Assembly (NCBI GenBank): GCA_937872385.1
Contig: CALMSO010000057.1
Location: forward strand, 1 to 64,000
From: an uncultured Saprospiraceae bacterium
Lineage (GTDB): Bacteria; Bacteroidota; Bacteroidia; Chitinophagales; Saprospiraceae
Direction: 5' to 3'
Length of the DNA stretch: 64,000 nt
In this document: piece after piece, positions 43,606 to 51,373 of the stretch
Layout of the letters: the number at the start of each line of letters is the position of its first letter
How positions within the stretch are numbered: position 1 is the first letter of the stretch
The notes under the pieces: model-generated
Databases searched by the model: none
What the model was told of the DNA's origin: nothing
What the model saw: only the letters and a program-made list of their open reading frames with translations
Position numbers and translations under genes: made by a program

Positions 43606-44505
43606 TTATTTAATGACGCGCATTTTCATGGCGATATCTTCTACCGGGCGGTCGCCGGGTGCCGTTTGTGCGGTAGCAATGGCATCAATCACCTCTAAGC
43701 CCTCAATCACGCGGCCAAACACCGTATAATCGCGGTCGAGAAAAGGCGTACCACCCAATGCCGCGTAAGCGTCGCGCTGCGCCTGCCCATAGCGGAAGCC
43801 CTTTCGCCCTTCTATCTGGTCGAGGGTGGCGCGGGTAGTCGTTTGGCCATGCACAATGTAAAATTGCGAGCCAGAAGAACGTTTTTCAGGATTGACCTGA
43901 TCGCCCTGGCGTGCTGCGGCCAAAGCGCCTTTCACATGCACGAGCGTATCCACGAATTCGGCTGGAATAGTGTAGCCGGACCCCCCGATGCCAAGCTGCT
44001 GACCGGGCTTTGCCTCCCGCGAGCTGGGGTCGCCGCCCTGTACCATAAAATTGTTAATGACTCTATGAAACAAAAGCCCGTCGTAGAAGCCATCTTCTGC
44101 CAGCTTCAGGAAATTGTCGCGGTGCTGCGGTGTATCATCATACAACTCCACGAGCATGGTGCCAAATTTTGTTTCAATCTCTACCAGACAACGGTCGGGC
44201 GGAGCAATGGTCAGTTCTTTCATAACAGTGCGTGTTTTTTTGCCATTGGCGGCGGTGAGTTGTACGGTGTAAGTGCCAGAAGCCTTGTACTCATGCACAG
44301 GCAGTGAGTCGGTAGCAGTATTGCCATCGCCGAATACCCACTGAAAGGTTGCTGCTTTTTGCGATTGATTGTCGAACCGAACCTTGGCCGGAGCCTGCTC
44401 ATTTTTTTCATACGCATAGGTGAAATCGGCAATCGGGCGCCCACAAGCTGACATTAATACCGCTACTGCCAGCATTCCCGAAAAACGATAAATGTAATAT
44501 TGCAT
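43606..44505 (-). CDS. PKD-cyclophilin lipoprotein (peptidyl-prolyl isomerase)
   Basis: A 299-residue predicted lipoprotein (lipobox VLMSACG). A PKD domain (about 30-105, with FQWVFGDGNTATDS) is fused to a cyclophilin-type isomerase (about 108-299: FGTMLVELYDDTPQHRDNFL, LLFHRVINNFMVQGGDP, SGSQFYIVHG). It should assist folding of exported proteins at the membrane. The PKD-cyclophilin order is unusual; it suggests binding to a surface or envelope partner through the PKD part. Confidence 0.9.
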   Translation of the reverse strand: MQYYIYRFSGMLAVAVLMSACGRPIADFTYAYEKNEQAPAKVRFDNQSQKAATFQWVFGDGNTATDSLPVHEYKASGTYTVQLTAANGKKTRTVMKELTIAPPDRCLVEIETKFGTMLVELYDDTPQHRDNFLKLAEDGFYDGLLFHRVINNFMVQGGDPSSREAKPGQQLGIGGSGYTIPAEFVDTLVHVKGALAAARQGDQVNPEKRSSGSQFYIVHGQTTTRATLDQIEGRKGFRYGQAQRDAYAALGGTPFLDRDYTVFGRVIEGLEVIDAIATAQTAPGDRPVEDIAMKMRVIK

Positions 44506-44667
44506 AAATAAGTTTGCTTTTATGATGGCTATTTTGTTATTAAAATAATTCGTTTGTAAATTTTAAAACTTTGATAATGAGTGTTTTGTAAAAAAAATCA
44601 AAATATTATACCCTGCAATAGTAAAATTCTCTTTGAAATTTTCAAGTTCTTTACTATCGGTAAATGA

Positions 44668-45360
44668 TTACCACCCTTTTTTCGATTTCGTGGGGCGGGC
44701 CTGCGCCTTACGCAGTTTTTCCTGCACTTTTTGTTCTTCCTGCTCAATGATTTCCAGCAACTTACGCGCCTCCTCCATCGTCAGGTCCTGTGGCTGCTGC
44801 GATTGCTCCTGCTCTGATTCTCCCTGTTGCTGTTGTTGCTGCTGCTGGTCCTGCTCTTGCGAGCTATCCGGGCGTTGCTGATCTTCATTATTTTCCTGCT
44901 CTTCCTGCTGCTGTTCCGGCGGATTTTGCTGCTCTTGCAATCGTTTTTGTGCCAGCGCCAGATTTACTTTGGTTTCTACATCCGTCGGATTGATACGCAG
45001 GGCATTTTTGTAGGCTTCTACGCTTTTTTCATAATCCTCCTGCTGGAAGCGGGCGTTGCCAAGATTGTAATACGCCCACGCGCGCTGGCGGTTGTCCTCG
45101 CCGGCCTGAGCCGCGCGCTCGTAGCGCGTTGCCGCTTCATCGTACCGCTCTTGGTTATAAATGGCGTTGCCGAGATTGTACTCTCCCTGTGCGCTTTGCT
45201 TTTTGGCTAAGGCCCTGCGGTAGTTTTCCTCAGCTTTGGCGTATTCCTCGGCGTAGTACCCCGTGTCACCTTTGCGCAGGTAGCGATGCGCCGTCTGAGC
45301 ATTCAGATGAATGCCGACAAATATAAAACATCCGATAAATAACCAATATTGCAATTTCAT
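44668..45360 (-). CDS. batC: BatC-like TPR protein
   Basis: A 230-residue exported protein with a signal peptide (ending IHLNAQ). Three to four TPRs follow (AEENYRRALAKKQSAQGEYN, AATRYERAAQAGEDNRQRAW, SVEAYKNALRINPTDVETKV). Then comes a low-complexity Gln/Glu region (about 150-195) and a charged helix. BatC works with the VWA proteins BatA and BatB. It is third in the leftward cluster. Confidence 0.88.
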   Translation of the reverse strand: MKLQYWLFIGCFIFVGIHLNAQTAHRYLRKGDTGYYAEEYAKAEENYRRALAKKQSAQGEYNLGNAIYNQERYDEAATRYERAAQAGEDNRQRAWAYYNLGNARFQQEDYEKSVEAYKNALRINPTDVETKVNLALAQKRLQEQQNPPEQQQEEQENNEDQQRPDSSQEQDQQQQQQQQGESEQEQSQQPQDLTMEEARKLLEIIEQEEQKVQEKLRKAQARPTKSKKGW

Positions 45361-45465
45361 AAATTAAAGCGAAAATTTATAAATAAACAATTGACAATAA
45401 ATTGATTAACATTTAAAATGTTATTTATGCAGAACAATTGCACGCAAAAATACATACTTATTTTT

Positions 45466-46497
45466 TTAAATACGAAACAGGTCTTTATCTGCCAGATATC
45501 GGTTTTTGGTATAAGAAATCAAAAACTCGATTACTAACAATAACAGCGCGATGGCTAAAAAGTATTGAAAATAGCTTTCGTATTCACTAAAAGCCTGCTG
45601 CTCGAACTCTCGTTTTTCAATATTTTCCACCCGTTGTTGCAATGCCCGGAGCACTTGGTCGGTATTGTTGGCGAGATTGAAATACGCGCCATTGCCCACT
45701 GCCGCAATGCGCCGCAGCGATTCCTCTTCGAGGCGGGTACGCGCCGGGTTGCCGCGCTCATCGCGTACAAAATCCATTCGACCGTTGACAAATTCTGGAA
45801 TAAACGCGCCCTCCGCCGTGCCAATGCCCACCGTGAAAACGAGCAGCCCGTTTTTGGCAGCTTCTTCGGCTTTTTTCTGGGCATCGTCGTCGTGGGTTTC
45901 ACCATCGGATATGATAATCAGGGCTTTATGTCGCCGGTTATCGGGTGGAAATGAGCGCTCCGACAATGCAAACACCTCACTAATAGCCGTGCCCTGCGTA
46001 GGCACTAAGTCTGGCCCTGCCGTTTTGATAAACAGATCCAACGCAGCGTAATCCACGGTCAGTGGCACTTGCAAATAGGCATTGCCCGCAAAAATCATCA
46101 GTCCGATACGCTCACCGCGCAGCTTTTCTACTAAGTCTTCCGAAAATTTTTTGGCGCGTTCCAGCCGATTGGGCGCAAGGTCTTCGGCCAGCATACTTTT
46201 TGATACATCTAAGGCGATGAATACATCAATACCTTTGCGTTTGACTTGCTCGCGCTTTACGCCCCACTGCGGGTTGGCCGCTCCGAAAATTAGAAAAGTA
46301 ATGCCCAGCAAAAACAGCCAAAATTTTACGGCATGTTTGTAACGCGACACCTGCGGAGCCAATTTTTTGACGAGCGCACTATTGCCAAAACGCTGCATGG
46401 CCCGCTTGCGTGCTTGTAGCATCAGGTAGAAAAACACGCCCAGTAGCGGCAGTATTTCTAAAGCGTATAAATAATAGGGATGTTCGAATCGAAACAT
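45466..46497 (-). CDS. batB: BatB-like VWA protein
   Basis: A 343-residue inner-membrane protein. Two membrane segments at the N-terminus are followed by a VWA domain with MIDAS DVSKSM (about residue 93) and ISDGETHDDDA, and a last membrane segment at about 310-330. It is part of the BatA-BatB complex implicated in envelope and oxygen-stress tolerance. It is separated from batA by 259 bp that hold a diverged dispersed repeat and no promoter I can be sure of. Confidence 0.9.
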   Translation of the reverse strand: MFRFEHPYYLYALEILPLLGVFFYLMLQARKRAMQRFGNSALVKKLAPQVSRYKHAVKFWLFLLGITFLIFGAANPQWGVKREQVKRKGIDVFIALDVSKSMLAEDLAPNRLERAKKFSEDLVEKLRGERIGLMIFAGNAYLQVPLTVDYAALDLFIKTAGPDLVPTQGTAISEVFALSERSFPPDNRRHKALIIISDGETHDDDAQKKAEEAAKNGLLVFTVGIGTAEGAFIPEFVNGRMDFVRDERGNPARTRLEEESLRRIAAVGNGAYFNLANNTDQVLRALQQRVENIEKREFEQQAFSEYESYFQYFLAIALLLLVIEFLISYTKNRYLADKDLFRI

Positions 46498-46640
46498 TGT
46501 AATTTATTGATAATCAATAGTAAATAAGTCGTGGGGTTGTTGTTTATTATTTGGTAAATGTTATTTGTTAATTGTTATTTGGGGGTGGCGTTTTTAATGC
46601 TGATAATCAGTTGTTTATGTTTTTTTATTAAAACAATTAT

Positions 46641-46743
46641 GCTTTTTTAAATTGAAAATAACGTACTTATTGATACTCAAAATCTTGTTGTTTAATGCTT
46701 TACACAATCGTTAATCGGACTTCACAAATCGTACATCGTACTT
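46641..46743. repeat. Diverged ~105-bp dispersed repeat, copy 2
   Basis: Aligns with 42541-42649, with the same order of short blocks (ACGTACTTATT, TCGGACTTCACAAATCGTAC). It lies between batB and batA. Confidence 0.5.
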
Positions 46744-46756
46744 AGTTGTGCGTGCC

Positions 46757-47761
46757 TCACGGAATACTCCGGAAGAGGGTGTAACGCAGCACAAATTCTA
46801 AAATGAGCAGCAACAGCGCCAGCCCGGCCAGCCGATAAAATTCTTCACTATACCGCTTGATGCTGGTCACCTCCACCCGAGTTTTCTCCAATTGGTCAAT
46901 CTGATTATAAATCTCTTCGAGGCTTTCGGCGGTGGTCGCGCGATAGTAACGCCCGCCGGTCATTTCCGAAATTTGCTGCATCAGCGGCTCGTCAATTTCT
47001 ACTCGCGCCAGCCCGAAAATATAGCGCCCGTCGCTGCGTCGGCTCACAGGAGTAAGGGCATCGCCCTTAGTACCTACGCCAATGGTGTATATTTTAATGT
47101 TAAATTCGCGGGCAATTTCGGCGGCGGTGATAGGTTTCACATAGCCCGCATTATTTACCCCGTCGGTTAGCAAAATGATGACCTTGCTCTTAGAGTCACT
47201 GTCTTTCATGCGATTCACAGCGGTGGCCAGCCCCATCCCGATGGCGGTGCCGTCTTCCAGCATGCCGCATTGCAAATTGGCCAAAAATTCCTTTACTACC
47301 CGATGGTCGGTGGTGAGTGGGCACTGCGTGAAAGCTTCGCCAGCGAATACCGTCAGCCCGATACGGTCGTAGGTGCGTTTGTTGACAAACTCAATGGCCA
47401 GTTTTTTACTCGCCTCAAGGCGGTCGGGCGTGAAGTCTTGCGCCAGCATACTACTCGACAAATCTATCACCATCATGATGTCTATGCTGTCCGCATTGAT
47501 GCGCTCTTCCCGAAGTGTAAGCTGCGGCCGCGCCAGCGCTACCACCAACAGTACAAAACCCAAGGCACGCAGCACGTACAAAGACGCACGCCAGCGACTG
47601 CGCCAGGAAGTGACGCCCTCTAATGCCTGCAAAGTAGGCAACCGCATAGCGGCGTAATACTTCTGCCGGCGCTGCCAGAAAAAGAAGGCCACTAATGGCA
47701 GCAATAGCAACAGGGCCAGTAATTCTGGGTTGACGAAGTGTATGTTCTTCAAAATGTTCAA
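46757..47761 (-). CDS. batA: BatA-like VWA protein
   Basis: A 334-residue inner-membrane protein: N-terminal segment LLALLLLLPLVAFFFWQ, second segment at about 58-78, VWA domain with MIDAS IDLSSSMLAQDF (about residue 97) and LTDGVNNAG, and a C-terminal membrane segment. It is a paralogue of BatB. It follows the 351-residue gene by 11 bp, so the two are co-transcribed. Confidence 0.92.
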   Translation of the reverse strand: MNILKNIHFVNPELLALLLLLPLVAFFFWQRRQKYYAAMRLPTLQALEGVTSWRSRWRASLYVLRALGFVLLVVALARPQLTLREERINADSIDIMMVIDLSSSMLAQDFTPDRLEASKKLAIEFVNKRTYDRIGLTVFAGEAFTQCPLTTDHRVVKEFLANLQCGMLEDGTAIGMGLATAVNRMKDSDSKSKVIILLTDGVNNAGYVKPITAAEIAREFNIKIYTIGVGTKGDALTPVSRRSDGRYIFGLARVEIDEPLMQQISEMTGGRYYRATTAESLEEIYNQIDQLEKTRVEVTSIKRYSEEFYRLAGLALLLLILEFVLRYTLFRSIP

Positions 47762-47772
47762 GGTACAATCAT

Positions 47773-48828
47773 TTACTTGACTTCAGATGCTTCCATTTCT
47801 GCCGGTTTGGTTTCCCAGACTAATGCGATTGCCTCTTTCATACCGGCCTCGTGCAAGCTGACGGGAAGCTCTGCTTTCGCAAATTTTACTAAGTCGGCAT
47901 TTTGAAACAAGGTGCGCAGGCGCTCTTGCCAGGTCGGATCAAAACCAATTTTTTGCAAACTGGCAATGATTTCGTCGGTGGTATTTTCCAGCGCCGGTAT
48001 CTGAAATTGCTGTTCTAAATATTCCCGAATGATAAACGTCAGTTCGGTTTGATAAGCCTTTACTTTACCTTGCTGCCAGAGTTGTTGACTTCCCAAGGCT
48101 TCTAATTTTTGCAAAGCTACTTCATGCGGTTTCAGTACAATGGCTGGCGGCGGCAGCGCAGGTTTGGGGCGCGTCAGGCGGTAGATTAAAAAAGCCACGG
48201 CGACCACTAATGCCACAGCAAGAATGCCCAGCAACCAGGGCAAAAAATCCTCGAAAGTAGTCGGCTCTTCAATAATACCCTTGATGGGTGCAAGTTGCGT
48301 CTGATCGTCCACGGCGATACTGCCCACCTCCAGCACAGTAGTGCCGGTAGTAAACACCGTCCGGCTTTCGCCTTGGTATTTGTAGCGAATCGGGATGGGT
48401 GGCAGCACATGGCGACCCGCTTCAAAGGAAGTGATGACCAATCTTTGCTCGAAAAGCGCGGTGCCATTGGCACGATTCACGCCCACTTGATTCCAATCGC
48501 CATACCGAATCACTTCTACAAAAGGCAGCGTATCAAACACCGAAAAATCGGTTTCTATTTCTGTCACTTGCACGGCGGAGTCCAAAAACAATTGCATCTG
48601 CACCTGGTCGCCAATGAGAATGTACGTGCTGTCTAAATGGGCGCGCGCCTTCGCCTGGGCTTGTGCCGCGACACAAACCACTGCCAGCAGAACGATGCAA
48701 AGTGTGTAGCGGCGCAGCTTTGGCCACGAAACAACAAACAGCGGCCAGGCTGCTTCTTTAGAAAATAGGCTACTTCGATAGTCCAATATTTCGATTGACG
48801 ATAGTCGGCGTCCCGTTCCCATGTTCAA
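47773..48828 (-). CDS. Bat-operon membrane protein (DUF4381-like position)
   Basis: A 351-residue protein with an N-terminal signal or anchor (LCIVLLAVVCVAAQAQA), a beta-rich periplasmic domain (about 55-190), a membrane segment (WLLGILAVALVVAVAFLIY) and a helical cytoplasmic tail with ELTFIIREYLEQQF. This layout and location between DUF58 and BatA match the small conserved Bat-cluster component also seen as DUF4381. Its start overlaps the DUF58 stop by 4 bp. The start may be internal, as the first 35 residues are long for a signal peptide. Confidence 0.78.
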   Translation of the reverse strand: MNMGTGRRLSSIEILDYRSSLFSKEAAWPLFVVSWPKLRRYTLCIVLLAVVCVAAQAQAKARAHLDSTYILIGDQVQMQLFLDSAVQVTEIETDFSVFDTLPFVEVIRYGDWNQVGVNRANGTALFEQRLVITSFEAGRHVLPPIPIRYKYQGESRTVFTTGTTVLEVGSIAVDDQTQLAPIKGIIEEPTTFEDFLPWLLGILAVALVVAVAFLIYRLTRPKPALPPPAIVLKPHEVALQKLEALGSQQLWQQGKVKAYQTELTFIIREYLEQQFQIPALENTTDEIIASLQKIGFDPTWQERLRTLFQNADLVKFAKAELPVSLHEAGMKEAIALVWETKPAEMEASEVK

Positions 48829-49694
48829 TTGGCTCTTTTTAGGAAAAACTTATGCAAAGCAATATCATACGGCTCGGTAGTACGAATAGCGATGGCGTCG
48901 GCACCGCTCCGCAGAAAAGTACTTTTAAAGTATTGATTATTAGCAGCAAACCAGTTGGCGTAAGCCTCCCGCACCTTACGCGAAGAGGTATCTATCCAGC
49001 GCAAGGCGCCTGTTTCTGCGTCTTGGGCTTGCAGCAGCCCCACGTCGGGCAGTTCCGCTTCGGCCGGGTCGGTCATCTGGATGCCAATCATATCGTGGCG
49101 GCGTTTGGCAATGCGCAGCGCATCCTGGTAGCCTTGGGTCATAAAATCGGACAGAATGAAGCAAATACTGCGTTTCTTGATGACATTATTAAAATATTGC
49201 AAAGCCACTTCAATGTTGGTGCCGCTGCCTGCCGGCGAAAAGTTAATCATCTCGCGGATGATGCGCAGAATGTGCTGCTTGCCCTTTTTGGGCGGAATAA
49301 ACTTCTCGATTTTATCGGTAAAAATAATGACGCCCACCTTATCATTGTTGGTGATGGCCGAAAAAGCCAGCACCGCGCTGATTTCAATCAGCACCTCATT
49401 TTTCATCTGATGGACGGTACCGAAATACGCCGACCGGCTCATGTCCACCAGCAGCATCACGGTGAGCTCCCGCTCTTCCTCGAATACCTTCACAAATGGC
49501 TCGCCCGTGCGCGCGGTCACATTCCAGTCAATATTGCGCACATCGTCGCCATACTGGTAGCTGCGCACCTCACTGAACGACATCCCCCGGCCTTTGAAGG
49601 CGCTTTGGTACTCGCCGCTGAAGATATGCTTCGTCAAGCCCCTGGTTTTAATCTCTATTTTCCTGACTTTTTTGAGTAGCTCGGTGGTCTCCAT
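48825..49694 (-). CDS. DUF58 protein of the Bat operon
   Basis: A 289-residue cytoplasmic protein with the DUF58 signature SYQYGDDVRNIDWNVTARTG and a degenerate VWA fold (VMLLVDMSRSAYFG). In related genomes it is encoded between moxR and batA and works with the MoxR ATPase. Here no moxR is upstream: a 348-bp repeat (49716-50063) and a peptide module on the other strand begin 21 bp away. First gene of the leftward operon. Confidence 0.93.
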   Translation of the reverse strand: METTELLKKVRKIEIKTRGLTKHIFSGEYQSAFKGRGMSFSEVRSYQYGDDVRNIDWNVTARTGEPFVKVFEEERELTVMLLVDMSRSAYFGTVHQMKNEVLIEISAVLAFSAITNNDKVGVIIFTDKIEKFIPPKKGKQHILRIIREMINFSPAGSGTNIEVALQYFNNVIKKRSICFILSDFMTQGYQDALRIAKRRHDMIGIQMTDPAEAELPDVGLLQAQDAETGALRWIDTSSRKVREAYANWFAANNQYFKSTFLRSGADAIAIRTTEPYDIALHKFFLKRAN

Positions 49695-49816
49695 GGTTGT
49701 TGTGCTCTATTATCTGCCAATATTCCAAACGCGCATTCCGGTTTTCCCCTATTATCACGTCTTTTCGGGGTGGCTTATTGCCATTTGGTGCCACTATTTG
49801 CGCCTACAAAAACGCC

Positions 49817-49824
49817 CAAAGATA
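49817..49824 (-). promoter_or_regulatory. Candidate -7 box of the Bat operon
   Basis: TATCTTTG on the minus strand, about 125 bp before the DUF58 start, matches TAnnTTTG. No good -33 box is seen at 19-21 bp. If used, the operon promoter lies within the repeat, next to the peptide-module promoter. Confidence 0.35.
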
Positions 49825-49893
49825 CAAATTGCCCGGTGTTTTTCAGCATCTATCCTGCTAAGCGTTTTACAATACCCCGCCCTGACCGGGCAT

Positions 49894-49953
49894 AATCGGG
49901 AAGATTCGGGAACTTTCGGGAAGATTCGGGAAGTTTCGGGAAGATTCGGGAAC
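49894..49953 (+). repeat. Decamer array B (6 units)
   Basis: Six tandem 10-bp units of the form [AT][AT]TCGGGAA[GC] plus one variable base, in strict register. It ends 16 bp before the -33 box at 49970. Confidence 0.85.
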
Positions 49954-49969
49954 TTTCCAAAAAATGGCA

Positions 49970-50001
49970 TTTGCTTTTTATTTTGTACTGCTTTAATTTT
50001 G
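49970..50001 (+). promoter_or_regulatory. Promoter B of the peptide/GLPGLI/TonB module
   Basis: TTTG (49970-49973), 20-bp spacer, TAATTTTG (49994-50001). Followed by the conserved leader GTGAATTGCGCGATTTACGC. Confidence 0.7.
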
Positions 50002-50065
50002 TATAGGTGAATTGCGCGATTTACGCTGAAACCAATTTTTTAATTTTTAAAAATCGAATTATCAT

Positions 50066-50455
50066 AAAAAAATCTTTTTAACGCTAATTATCGGAGTATT
50101 TGCTATTTCTGTTTCTTTTTCTGCGAATACAATACTTGCAGAAAGTCCTCTCACTGATGTAGGCCTTTCTCTTTTGAATATGGACAACCATTCACAGACA
50201 CAGCAATTGGCAGTTTTAAAAGACAACTTGGAGAAAGTTTCTCTGGTAATTGAAATGCAGAAACCTGAAGAAGGTGAGGAGGATTCAGAAGAGATACGAC
50301 CATGCTGTTGGAATTGTTCCATTATAACAATTAACTGTCATTGTGGGGTAAGTTTTAGTGCTCAATATTGTAAAGGTAAATGTTGCCCTCATCCAGCGGA
50401 TGTTGGTTCCTACGCTATGGATCTTTGTGTGCAAGCGTGTATGTCACAGGTTTAG
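50066..50455 (+). pseudogene. Cysteine-rich exported peptide of module B, start codon lost
   Basis: The reading frame is open from 50051 and encodes a good signal peptide (KKIFLTLIIGVFAISVSFSA), an acidic spacer, and a tail with about ten cysteines (RPCCWNCS, NCHCG, YCKGKCC, LCVQAC) to a stop at 50453-50455. In copies C and D the leader ends ATT-AT[CT]-ATG-AAA; here it reads ATC-AT-AAAAAAA, so the G of the ATG is missing. The first ATG left in frame is at 50174, after the signal peptide. Either the gene is inactive or the base is a sequencing error in an A-run. GLPGLI and TonB genes follow. Confidence 0.6.
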
Positions 50456-50471
50456 CAATAAAATGATATAA

Positions 50472-50503
50472 CCTCTGGATGGCCCCAAAAGGTCATCCAG
50501 GGG
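50472..50503 (+). other. Intercistronic hairpin, module B
   Basis: CCTCTGGATGGCC (50472-50484) pairs with GGTCATCCAGGGG (50491-50503), 13 bp with two wobbles, loop CCAAAA. No T-tract. Same location as in the other modules: after the peptide, before the larger gene. Confidence 0.7.
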
Positions 50504-50518
50504 ATAAAAATATAGGCC

Positions 50519-51358
50519 ATGAAAAAAATAATCTCTATCCTTTTGGTTTCTTTTTTTACGAGCAATTTTTCATTGAATGCTCAGTCTATAGCGGATTATA
50601 CGATTTATTACGATTTTATATTTATTACTGATACGGTTAATAACACATTCTCCAGCCCAGAAGAGTTTGTACTACTTAGAATTGGGCAGGAATCTATATT
50701 TATGACCAGTGCAAGGTATTATAATGATTCAGCTTTGACGGTTTTTAGCAAAAACTACTCTGAGCCAGACTTTAAATCACAAGAAGAATTGCAAAAATAC
50801 GTAAATTTAGTATTAGAAAAGGTACCAACTAAAGCGATACGTTCTGATTATAGAATTATCAAAAACTTCAAAACGAGTAATATCACATCCGTTCGAATGT
50901 ATTCCTCAGTACCGATTCAATACATGGAAGAGACAATGGCGTTTGAATGGGATTTTATCGAAGGGATAGATACCATTTTAGGACTGCCTTGTATGAAAGC
51001 TAACACAAGTTATGGCGGGCGTCACTATTACGCTTGGTTTACACTGGACGTGCCAATTAATGATGGGCCTTATGTGTTTCAGGGTTTGCCTGGACTTATT
51101 CTGAAGGTGGTGGATGACAAGGGTTGGTACACCTTTACTGCAAAGAATATTATAACAGAAAAAAAGAAAGCAATGGTAAAAGAATGGATTGACGACAAGA
51201 GCCAAAAAATAGATCGGAAAACCTTTGTAGAAAAAATGATCGGGTACAAACGAAATCCTTCCATGCCTACAGGTGTACTTAATTTTCCGGAAGAGAAGCG
51301 ATTAGAGCGGAAAAGTGCTTTTGAAAAACGGTTTGATTTGCTGATAGAACAATATTAA
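50519..51358 (+). CDS. GLPGLI family protein
   Basis: A 279-residue exported protein with a signal peptide (SFFTSNFSLNAQS). The family's name motif GLPGLILKV is near residues 188-196 in YVFQGLPGLILKVVDDKG, preceded by YYAWFTLDVPINDGPY. Members are restricted to Bacteroidota and usually precede a TonB-type barrel with a carboxypeptidase-like domain, as here (15 bp to the next gene). Their role is not established. It is the second gene of module B. Confidence 0.92.
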   Translation: MKKIISILLVSFFTSNFSLNAQSIADYTIYYDFIFITDTVNNTFSSPEEFVLLRIGQESIFMTSARYYNDSALTVFSKNYSEPDFKSQEELQKYVNLVLEKVPTKAIRSDYRIIKNFKTSNITSVRMYSSVPIQYMEETMAFEWDFIEGIDTILGLPCMKANTSYGGRHYYAWFTLDVPINDGPYVFQGLPGLILKVVDDKGWYTFTAKNIITEKKKAMVKEWIDDKSQKIDRKTFVEKMIGYKRNPSMPTGVLNFPEEKRLERKSAFEKRFDLLIEQY

Positions 51359-51373
51359 TATCGCTATAAAGGA

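Larger units (their letters stand above)
49716..50063 (+). repeat. 348-bp upstream region of module B, duplicated at 54017
   Basis: Nearly identical to 54017-54384, which is 20 bp longer because its decamer array has two more units. The repeat contains, in order, a 178-bp block (GCCAATATTCC to GACCGGGCAT), the decamer array 49894-49953, the promoter, and the conserved leader ending AAAATCGAATTATC. It begins 21 bp before the first codon of the divergent Bat operon. Confidence 0.9.

Noticed and set aside
48852..49679. Antisense ORF of 275 codons over the DUF58 gene
   Set aside because: The opposite strand has an unmistakable DUF58 protein; the antisense product has no recognisable features.
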